Of a stretch of DNA of 5,318 nt, positions 1 through 5,318 are shown piece by piece (the first letter of the stretch is position 1; every line of letters starts with the position of its first letter). Source of the stretch: Alphaproteobacteria bacterium (GTDB lineage: Bacteria; Pseudomonadota; Alphaproteobacteria; Rhizobiales; Xanthobacteraceae); contig VAZS01000456.1 in assembly GCA_005884855.1 (NCBI GenBank), positions 1 through 5,318 on the forward strand, given 5' to 3'. Under the pieces are notes generated by a model. That model did not search any database, was not told where the DNA came from, and saw nothing but the letters and a program-made list of their open reading frames with translations. The position numbers and the translations under genes were made by a program.

Positions 1-2132
1 AAAACCCGGTGATCGGGCGCGTCGCGTTCGAGGGCAACAAGAAGGTCAAGGACGAACAGCTTGCGGCCGAAGTACAGTCCAAGCCACGTGGCACGCTCTC
101 GCGTCCAATGGTGCAGTCCGATGCCCAGCGCATCGCCGAAATTTATCGCCGCTCGGGCCGCTATGACGTGCGCGTCAATCCGGAGATCATCGAACAGCCG
201 AACAACCGCGTCGACCTGATCTTTACGATCACGGAGGGCCAGAAGACCGGCGTCAAGTCGGTCGAGTTTATCGGCAACAGCGCATATTCGTCGTATCGGC
301 TAAAGGACATTATCAAAACCCACGAAGCCAATCTGCTGAGCTTCCTTGGTGGCGGCGATGTTTACGATCCGGACCGGGTCGAGGCCGATCGCGATTTGAT
401 TCGCCGATTCTATTTGAAACACGGCTTCGCCGACGTGCAGGTGGTCGCGGCGCTGACGGAGTACGATCCGGAGCGCAAGGGCTTCCTGGTGACCTTCAAG
501 ATAGAGGAAGGCCAGCAGTATCGGGTGGCGTCAGTCAATTTCGCCTCCAGCATCCCGACGCTTGATGGCAGCACATTCCGCAACTTCTCCCGCGTAAATG
601 TCGGATCGCTGTACAACGCCGAAGCGCTCGAGAAGTCGGTCGAGGAAATGCAAATTGAGGCTTCGCGGCGGGGTTACGCCTTTGCGATCGTGCGCCCGCG
701 CGGCGATCGCAACTTCGAGGCGCATACCGTCACGATCACCTATGCCATCGACGAGGGCCCGCGGACTTACATCGAGCGGATCAATGTACGCGGCAATACC
801 CGCACCCGCGATTACGTGATCCGCCGCGAATTCGACCTCTCCGAAGGCGACGCATACAACCGCGCGCTGGTCGATCGCGCCGAACGCCGGCTGAAGAACC
901 TCGATTTCTTCAAGACGGTAAAGATCCTCACCGAGCCAGGGTCATCCACCGATCGCGTGGTTCTTGTCGTCGATCTTGAGGAGAAATCCACCGGCGACTT
1001 CTCGGTATCCGGGGGCTATTCGACCACCGACGGCGCGCTGGCCGAGGTCAGCATTTCCGAGCGTAAGCTGGACTATCGCGTCGCGCTTGGCCTCGACCTG
1101 TTCCAGCGACAACAGCTTGCCAACAGTTACATCTCGTACGGCACTTCGACGCTGGGCTTCAGTCCACGGCTCGGGTTCGCCTTGCGCGAAGACCTTTCGC
1201 TGCAGCTTCGGTATTCCATCTATCAGCAGAAGATCTCACTGCCGAGCTTCCTTGCCAATTGCAACAACAACGCCAGCAATACGCTGCTCGCCTTCAACCC
1301 GTCTCCAGCTTTTGCGGCCGCCAACGGCATCGATCTAGCTTCGACCAACGGTCTGGGCTGTTACGCCGACGGTGAAGCCTCGCTGCCGGTGCGCAGGGAG
1401 CTCGCAACCGGCAGGACCTTGACCTCGTCGGTTGGTTATTCGCTTAATTACAATACGCTCGACAACAACAAGAATCCGACCGACGGCCTGCTCGTCGACT
1501 TCAGGCAAGACTTTGCCGGCGTCGGCGGCGACGTAACCTATCTGAAGAGCGCGGCCGACCTGAAATACTACACGCCTCTGGTGGCCGATATCGTCGGATT
1601 GATCCACGTTCAGAGCGGCATCCTCAACAAGATCGGCAGCAACGAGTTGCGCATGCTCGATCACTTTCAGATGGGGCCGAACCTGGTGCGCGGTTTTGCG
1701 CCGAACGGCATAGGTCCGCGCGACATCAACCCGTTCGGAACGGGCGATGCCCTCGGCGGCACGAAATATTGGGGCGCGTCGGCCGAGTTGCAGATGCCGT
1801 TCTGGTTCCTTCCGAAGGAAGTAGGGTTGAAGGGTGCCGTTTATGCCGATGCGGGCGGTTTGTATGATTACCAAGGGCCGACGTCATGGACGTTCACCAA
1901 CGAGGCGAACGTGGCTGGCTGTATTCCTCCGACCCGGAGTCCGACCGTCACATCTGGAACTTGCACCGGATTGCAATTCGACAGCGGCAATGTCGTCCGC
2001 AGTTCGGTGGGTGTTGGCCTGATCTGGGCATCGCCGTTCGGACCGCTGCGCTTTGACTATGCGGTCCCGATAACCAAAGGTCCCTTTGATCGGGTCCAGC
2101 AATTCAAGTTTGGCGGCGGCACATCGTTCTAG
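1..2132 (+). CDS. bamA: BamA, outer membrane protein assembly factor (5' end missing)
   Basis: BamA is the outer-membrane core of the BAM complex; it folds and inserts beta-barrel proteins. The frame is open from the window edge (first whole codon at 3, reading Asn-Pro-Val), so the GTG at 9 is not a real start. Numbering from that GTG, residues 1-78 are POTRA2 (family pattern [14 protein letters not shown]), 79-168 POTRA3, 169-253 POTRA4 and 254-329 POTRA5 ([18 protein letters not shown]). The barrel follows, with the VRGF motif of loop 6 at 560-563 and a C-terminal Phe at 707, the usual barrel signal. The signal peptide and POTRA1 lie upstream. Odd: after SISER (348-352) the sequence jumps to [12 protein letters not shown], without the NxLGRGQ...EPYFL stretch of about 30 residues normally found there; this equals loss of strands 3-4. 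Four cysteines (418, 451, 638, 652) fall in apparent surface loops. The identity is secure; whether this copy is fully functional is not known. Confidence 0.96.
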   Translation, partial: NPVIGRVAFEGNKKVKDEQLAAEVQSKPRGTLSRPMVQSDAQRIAEIYRRSGRYDVRVNPEIIEQPNNRVDLIFTITEGQKTGVKSVEFIGNSAYSSYRLKDIIKTHEANLLSFLGGGDVYDPDRVEADRDLIRRFYLKHGFADVQVVAALTEYDPERKGFLVTFKIEEGQQYRVASVNFASSIPTLDGSTFRNFSRVNVGSLYNAEALEKSVEEMQIEASRRGYAFAIVRPRGDRNFEAHTVTITYAIDEGPRTYIERINVRGNTRTRDYVIRREFDLSEGDAYNRALVDRAERRLKNLDFFKTVKILTEPGSSTDRVVLVVDLEEKSTGDFSVSGGYSTTDGALAEVSISERKLDYRVALGLDLFQRQQLANSYISYGTSTLGFSPRLGFALREDLSLQLRYSIYQQKISLPSFLANCNNNASNTLLAFNPSPAFAAANGIDLASTNGLGCYADGEASLPVRRELATGRTLTSSVGYSLNYNTLDNNKNPTDGLLVDFRQDFAGVGGDVTYLKSAADLKYYTPLVADIVGLIHVQSGILNKIGSNELRMLDHFQMGPNLVRGFAPNGIGPRDINPFGTGDALGGTKYWGASAELQMPFWFLPKEVGLKGAVYADAGGLYDYQGPTSWTFTNEANVAGCIPPTRSPTVTSGTCTGLQFDSGNVVRSSVGVGLIWASPFGPLRFDYAVPITKGPFDRVQQFKFGGGTSF

Positions 2133-2228
2133 GCGTTTTCGCGGATGAAGTGGGGACTGGTTCGCGTGATGAAAACGCGTCAAAACAGAGACAGGGCCCG
2201 GTTCTGATAGATCGGAACCGAAGCTCTG
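2133..2228. repeat. Dispersed intergenic palindromic repeat, Bradyrhizobium-type (degenerate copy)
   Basis: The stretch begins directly after the bamA stop codon. It has two parts. The first is bounded by inverted arms GCGTTTTC (2133-2140) and GAAAACGC (2171-2178) and contains GGTTCGCGTGATGAAAACGC-like sequence. The second is a hairpin at 2199-2220, with outer arms AGAG (2187-2190) and CTCT (2224-2227). I recall a very common intergenic element of Bradyrhizobium and Rhodopseudomonas genomes with the same order: a GCGTTTTC start, GGTTCGCGTGAAGAAAACGCGTC in its middle, a CAAAAC block, then a CCGGTTCTGAT-type hairpin. The arms are seen directly; the family assignment is from memory. This copy is imperfect, since the flanks of the second hairpin no longer pair fully. 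Its position at an operon-internal 3' end suits a role in mRNA 3'-end protection, but nothing here proves that. Confidence 0.7.
2199..2220 (+). other. Stable RNA hairpin in the bamA-lpxD gap
   Basis: Arms CGGTTCTGA (2199-2207) and TCGGAACCG (2212-2220) pair over nine positions, with one T-G wobble, around a TAGA tetraloop. No T-run follows (the next bases are AAGCTCTG), so it does not look like an intrinsic terminator. It is better read as the second stem of the repeat that spans this gap, possibly slowing 3' exonuclease or separating bamA from lpxD message levels. Confidence 0.65.
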
Positions 2229-2260
2229 ATTCGATGACCGGCCCGACCGCGACGGGTGGA

Positions 2261-3328
2261 ATGGCGCAGCCAATATTCTTCGAGCAACCACCTTCGTCAA
2301 CGCTGGCTGAAATAGCCGCGTTGACTCAAGCCGCGTTGGTCGATGGATCGCGGACCACGCAACAGGTCAGGGGGCTTGCTTCGCTCGACGAAGCCGGTCC
2401 GATGCATCTGACGTTTTTCGACAATCTGAAATACATGGATCAGCTGCGTTCGACCCGCGCAGGCGCGTGTCTGGTGAGCGCGCGTTTTGAGGCCAATGTC
2501 CCTGCCCATGTTGCCGTGTTGCGCTCAGCCCAACCGTTCCGGGAGTTTGTGAAAATTGCGCGCGAGCTGTACAGCGGCGCGCTACGCCCCCAATCCTGGT
2601 TCGGCAATGCCGGGATCGCACCGTCTGCCATCGTCGATCCCAGTGCGCATCTGGAGGATGGCGTGATCGTCGATCCCTTGGCGGTGATTGGTCCCGACGT
2701 CGAGATCGGGGCCGGAACAGTGATTGGAGCGGGTGCGGTCATTGGGGCCAACGTCAGGATCGGCCGGGATTGCAACGTCGGCGCCCGGACTGCGATCCAA
2801 TGCGCGCTGCTCGGCAACAATGTCCTGATCCATCCGGGCTGCAGCATCGGCCAGGACGGTTATGGTTTCGTCTTCTTTGGGCCGGACGGGCATCTGAAAG
2901 TGCCGCAAACCGGACGGGTGCTGATCCAGAATGACGTCGAGGTCGGGGCCGGAACGACCATCGATCGCGGGAGCCTGCGCGACACCGTGATTGGCGAAGG
3001 CACCAAAATCGACAATCAGGTCCAGATCGGCCACAATGTGACAATCGGCAGGCATTGTCTTCTCGCGGCTCAGATAGGGTTAGCCGGCAGCCTGACGATT
3101 GGGGACAATGTGGCGCTAGGTGCGAAGGTCGGTATCAACAATCACCTGCACATCGGCGACGGGGCTCAGGTTACGGCCATGAGCGCCGTCAAGGATGATA
3201 TTCCGGCGGGCGGGCGCTGGGGCGGTCACTTCGCCAAACCGACGCGGCAATGGTTCCGGGAAATAGTTGCAGTGGAGCGTTTGGCGCGCGATAGCTCCGC
3301 CGATCCGAAGGGCGAAGGGCGGGAGTAA
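2261..3328 (+). CDS. lpxD: LpxD, UDP-3-O-(3-hydroxyacyl)glucosamine N-acyltransferase
   Basis: LpxD transfers a 3-hydroxyacyl chain from ACP to the 2-amino group of UDP-3-O-acyl-glucosamine, the third step of lipid A synthesis, in the cytoplasm as a trimer. From ATG 2261 it is 355 residues, close to the family's usual length. Residues about 15-105 form the uridine-binding N-terminal domain (LTFFDNLKY at 50-58). Residues about 118-310 are left-handed beta-helix hexapeptide repeats ([20 protein letters not shown] pattern), with GQDGYGF at 197-203 and TTIDRG at 232-237. The likely catalytic His is H258 in QIGHN, aligned to E. coli H239. A C-terminal helix follows WFREI. The start is chosen because [11 protein letters not shown] matches the family N-terminus and GGGTGGA lies just upstream. 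GTG 2150 and ATG 2234 are also in frame, but the 2150 extension would mostly translate the intergenic repeat. The stop overlaps the fabZ start by one base. Confidence 0.95.
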   Translation: MAQPIFFEQPPSSTLAEIAALTQAALVDGSRTTQQVRGLASLDEAGPMHLTFFDNLKYMDQLRSTRAGACLVSARFEANVPAHVAVLRSAQPFREFVKIARELYSGALRPQSWFGNAGIAPSAIVDPSAHLEDGVIVDPLAVIGPDVEIGAGTVIGAGAVIGANVRIGRDCNVGARTAIQCALLGNNVLIHPGCSIGQDGYGFVFFGPDGHLKVPQTGRVLIQNDVEVGAGTTIDRGSLRDTVIGEGTKIDNQVQIGHNVTIGRHCLLAAQIGLAGSLTIGDNVALGAKVGINNHLHIGDGAQVTAMSAVKDDIPAGGRWGGHFAKPTRQWFREIVAVERLARDSSADPKGEGRE

Positions 3329-3786
3329 TGGGGGAGCAATCGGTTAGATTCGAGCTCGTGGATATCAATGAGATCCTCAAGACGCTGCCGCACCGCTATC
3401 CGATGCTCCTGATTGACCGCGTGATCAATATCCGGACCGATTACAGCGGCATCGGAATCAAAAACGTCACCTTCAATGAACCTCCGTTTCTCGGCCATTT
3501 TCCCGACCGGCCAGTCTACCCCGGCGTGATGATGATCGAAGCCATGGCGCAGACAGCGGGGGTCATTGGAATCAAGTCGGTCGAGGGCACCGAGAAACCG
3601 CGCGCAGTGTATTTTCTCACCATCGACAAATGTAAGTTTCGCAAACCGGTGATGCCTGGGGATACCATCGAATATCACATGCGCAGCATTGGCAGGCGCA
3701 AGGCCATGTGGTGGTTTCACGGTGACGCCAGGGTGAATGGCACTACGGTCGCCGAAGCGGACGTAGGCGCGATGCTGACCGACTGA
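3328..3786 (+). CDS. fabZ: FabZ, (3R)-hydroxyacyl-ACP dehydratase
   Basis: FabZ dehydrates (3R)-hydroxyacyl-ACP to trans-2-enoyl-ACP in type II fatty acid elongation in the cytoplasm. At 152 residues it has normal length for this hot-dog-fold family. [13 protein letters not shown] (20-32) is the characteristic N-terminal motif. The active-site stretch [20 protein letters not shown] (56-75) carries the catalytic pair His57 and Glu71. [12 protein letters not shown] follows, as usual. The ATG shares its A with the lpxD stop (TAATG), and the GGGAG at 3321-3325 inside the lpxD end is a plausible, closely spaced ribosome site, so translation is probably coupled to lpxD. Its placement between lpxD and lpxA fits its control of the 3-hydroxyacyl-ACP supply shared by both acyltransferases. 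FabA is unlikely because of the short length and the FabZ-type Glu in place of Asp in the active site. Confidence 0.96.
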   Translation: MGEQSVRFELVDINEILKTLPHRYPMLLIDRVINIRTDYSGIGIKNVTFNEPPFLGHFPDRPVYPGVMMIEAMAQTAGVIGIKSVEGTEKPRAVYFLTIDKCKFRKPVMPGDTIEYHMRSIGRRKAMWWFHGDARVNGTTVAEADVGAMLTD

Positions 3787-3897
3787 CGAGCGCCACGCCG
3801 AAACAGGGCGTAACGATACGTCACTAGACAGTGCCGGAAGGGCGCGCTACCCACCGCGATACCCTTGCACAACCGCGATATCGGCGAATAACGGACC
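3787..3897. other. fabZ-lpxA intergenic gap, no gene seen
   Basis: This 111-base gap is the only break between lpxD and lpxI, whose other junctions overlap. I see no coding frame with a credible product. It holds two weak hairpins: ACGCC (3795-3799) with GGCGT (3807-3811), and CACT (3822-3825) with AGTG (3830-3833). It also has a short direct repeat, listed separately. Neither hairpin has a following T-run. The ribosome site for lpxA is poor (ACGGACC just before ATG 3898). A promoter or processing site for lpxA-lpxI is possible but not shown. Confidence 0.5.
3853..3880. repeat. Short direct repeat ACCGCGATA x2 upstream of lpxA
   Basis: ACCGCGATA occurs at 3853-3861 and again at 3872-3880, 19 bases apart start to start. 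The second copy runs into the palindrome CGATATCG (3876-3883). Two near-helical-turn-phased copies before a gene could be an operator. At nine bases in GC-rich DNA, chance is also a fair explanation. Confidence 0.35.
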
Positions 3898-4728
3898 ATG
3901 AGCAGGATCGATCCTACCGCGCGGATTGAGGACGGCGCTGTGATCGGCGATGGCACCTCCATCGGTCCCTATTGCGTCGTCGGCCCGCATGTCGTTATCG
4001 GCGCCGATTGCAAGCTGGTGTCACACGTGCACGTTACGGCGCAGACCACGATCGGCGACGGTTGCACGATTTACCCATTCGTGTCGCTGGGCACACCTCC
4101 GCAATCCCTGAGCTATCGCGGCGAACTCACCAGCTTGCAGATCGGCCAAGGCTGTATCATCCGTGAGCAGGTCACGATGAACGCTGGCACGCCGCGCGGC
4201 GGCGGTATCACGCGTGTCGGCGATCGCGGTTACTTCATGAATTGCGCTCATGTTGGTCATGACTGCATCGTGGGCAACGACGTCGTCTTTGCAACCTCCG
4301 CGACGCTGGGCGGGCACAGCGAGATCGGCGATTTTGTTTTTCTTGGAGGTCTCTCCGCGGTGCATCAGTTCGGCAGGGTGGGTGCGCAGGTCATGGTCGG
4401 CGCGCTCACCGGAGTGCGCAGCGACGTTATTCCGTTTGCGCTAGCGAGCGGTGCTTTCGCGGCGCTCACCGGCCTCAACGTAGTCGGGATGAAGCGAAGA
4501 CAATTTACGCGCGAGCGCGTCGCGGAGGTCCGGTCGTTTTATCAGAAGCTGTTCCATGGTCCTGGCATCTTTGCCGAGCGTCTTGGCGAGCTGAGCCATT
4601 TGGCGGATAGAGATCCGGCGATCGCGGAGATTCTCGGTTTCATCGACGCCGGAAAACATCGTGAGCTCTGCCAGCCGGTGAAAGACGGAAAAAAGTCTCG
4701 ATGGCGCAATTCTCGGGGCAAGCCATGA
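3898..4728 (+). CDS. lpxA: LpxA, UDP-N-acetylglucosamine O-acyltransferase
   Basis: LpxA catalyses the first lipid A step, moving a 3-hydroxyacyl chain from ACP to the 3-position of a UDP-GlcNAc-type sugar in the cytoplasm. The 276 residues start at the family-typical MSRIDPTARIEDGAVIG. Hexapeptide repeats form a left-handed beta-helix to about residue 188, followed by the helical C-terminal domain (GLNVVGMKRRQFTRE from 192). By hand alignment to E. coli, catalytic H125 is H121 in AHVGHD, and H122, H144, H160, Q73 and R204 match H118, H140, H156, Q69 and R200. In contrast, K76 is S72, H99 is N95, and the chain-length position G173 is A169. Bradyrhizobium lipid A is reported to use a 2,3-diamino sugar, so the natural acceptor may be amino-substituted; the sequence alone cannot decide this. 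The C-terminus has a basic tail (KKSRWRNSRGK). The stop overlaps the lpxI start in ATGA. Confidence 0.95.
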   Translation: MSRIDPTARIEDGAVIGDGTSIGPYCVVGPHVVIGADCKLVSHVHVTAQTTIGDGCTIYPFVSLGTPPQSLSYRGELTSLQIGQGCIIREQVTMNAGTPRGGGITRVGDRGYFMNCAHVGHDCIVGNDVVFATSATLGGHSEIGDFVFLGGLSAVHQFGRVGAQVMVGALTGVRSDVIPFALASGAFAALTGLNVVGMKRRQFTRERVAEVRSFYQKLFHGPGIFAERLGELSHLADRDPAIAEILGFIDAGKHRELCQPVKDGKKSRWRNSRGKP

Positions 4729-5318
4729 CAGAGCGAGTTGCGGATGCTTCATCACCCATCGGCTTGATTGCGGCAGGCGGCGTGATGCCATTCGCTGTCG
4801 CGGACTCCCTGATCGCGCGCGGCGTGAACCCCGTTCTGTTTGCGCTGAAAGGCTCCTGCGATCCCTTGGCCGTGCAACGGTTTCGGCACCATTGGATTTC
4901 GCTCGGTCAGGTCGGCCGGGCGGTAAGACTTTTTCGCGCGGAGAACTGCCGCGATCTGGTTTTTATCGGTACGTTGGTTCGGCCGGCGCTGTCAGAGATC
5001 AGATTGGATTGGGGCACGCTGCGCGTCATCGGGCGCCTTTGGGCTGCGTTCCGCGGCGGTGACGATCATTTGCTGTCTGGGATTGGCCGCATCCTCGAGC
5101 AGGACGGCTTCCGAATGGTAGGGATAAAGGATGTCGCCCCGGATCTGCTGATGCCAGGAGGATGTCTCACGCTAAAGGCGCCTGACGAGAATGCGGCTGC
5201 CGATATCGCGCGCGGGCACGATGTGCTGCGCGCACTCAGCCCGTTCGATATCGGTCAGGCCGCGGTCGTCATCGATAGCCACGTGGTCGGAGTGGAAGAT
5301 ATTGAAGGCACCGATGGC
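4725..5318 (+). CDS. lpxI: LpxI, UDP-2,3-diacylglucosamine pyrophosphatase (3' end missing)
   Basis: LpxI (DUF1009 family) hydrolyses UDP-2,3-diacylglucosamine to lipid X (2,3-diacyl-GlcN-1-phosphate) and UMP; it is the alphaproteobacterial counterpart of LpxH. The frame from ATG 4725 stays open to the window edge, giving 198 of an expected roughly 270-285 residues. The N-terminal domain starts with IGLIAAGGVMPFAVADSL (12-29) and includes LVFIGTLVRPAL (78-89) and the RGGDDHLL motif (110-117). The C-terminal domain begins near residue 140, with PFDIGQAAVV (172-181) and the EGTD motif at 194-197. D197 probably corresponds to the catalytic Asp described in Caulobacter LpxI (D225). ATG 4725 is preferred for the ATGA overlap with lpxA, the GGGG at 4715-4718 and the family-like N-terminus MTE. 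An in-frame ATG at 4701 would add eight residues. Tight coupling to lpxA fits its place two enzymatic steps before lipid A disaccharide formation by LpxB. Confidence 0.93.
   Translation, partial: MTERVADASSPIGLIAAGGVMPFAVADSLIARGVNPVLFALKGSCDPLAVQRFRHHWISLGQVGRAVRLFRAENCRDLVFIGTLVRPALSEIRLDWGTLRVIGRLWAAFRGGDDHLLSGIGRILEQDGFRMVGIKDVAPDLLMPGGCLTLKAPDENAAADIARGHDVLRALSPFDIGQAAVVIDSHVVGVEDIEGTDG

Noticed and set aside
1335..1874. A 179-residue antisense open frame inside bamA
   Set aside because: It lies wholly within a clearly coding strand of high-GC DNA, its translation matches nothing I recognise, and such shadow frames are common at this base composition.
2199..2220. Intrinsic terminator for bamA
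   Set aside because: The hairpin is good but has no T-run after it, and it fits better as part of the palindromic repeat.
2690..2770. Tandem DNA repeats
   Set aside because: The repetition is the hexapeptide pattern of the left-handed beta-helix in LpxD, not an independent DNA repeat.
2582..3055. A 157-residue antisense open frame inside lpxD
   Set aside because: Its periodic Asp-rich translation is just the reverse reading of the hexapeptide-repeat codons of LpxD.
3865..3892. Sigma-70-like promoter, TTGCAC with AATAAC 16 bases on
   Set aside because: The implied transcription start would fall at or after the lpxA ATG at 3898, and the match is only moderate.
1..5318. A new multi-gene system, CRISPR array, mobile element or RNA gene
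   Set aside because: All genes are recognised members of outer-membrane and lipid A biogenesis in a standard order; I see no spacer arrays, transposase, tRNA or rRNA sequence.

Overview
The window is one strand-consistent block of outer-membrane biogenesis genes from an alphaproteobacterium. All genes are on the + strand. The order is bamA (5' end missing), lpxD, fabZ, lpxA, lpxI (3' end missing). High GC, the use of LpxI instead of LpxH, and the style of the protein sequences point to Hyphomicrobiales, most likely the Bradyrhizobium/Rhodopseudomonas group (Nitrobacteraceae). A gap sequence that I recall as a common intergenic repeat of that group supports this. The taxonomic call is inference from memory, not a search result.

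Layout: 1-2132 encodes BamA from the start of POTRA domain 2 to the C-terminal Phe. 2133-2260 is a non-coding gap holding a degenerate palindromic repeat (about 2133-2228). 2261-3328 is lpxD, which shares one base with fabZ (3328-3786) in a TAATG junction. 3787-3897 is a 111-base gap with only weak repeats. 3898-4728 is lpxA, overlapping lpxI (4725-5318, running off the end) in an ATGA junction. lpxB would be expected next but lies outside the window. Unlike the E. coli cluster there is no skp gene between bamA and lpxD.

How the genes work together: LpxA puts the first 3-hydroxyacyl chain on the UDP-amino sugar, LpxD adds the N-linked second chain, and LpxI cleaves UDP-diacylglucosamine to lipid X (2,3-diacyl-GlcN-1-P) for LpxB. 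FabZ acts on the same 3-hydroxyacyl-ACP pool that LpxA and LpxD draw on, so its product level affects the balance of phospholipid and lipid A. BamA inserts beta-barrel proteins, including the LPS transporter LptD, into the membrane that lipid A builds.

I see no new multi-gene system here. The most unusual thing is inside bamA: relative to the family pattern the barrel lacks about 30 residues just after strand 2, an in-frame loss that would remove one beta-hairpin. Smaller points are the repeat that creates a false N-terminal extension of LpxD, and residue changes in LpxA at positions tied to acyl-chain length and catalysis in E. coli.
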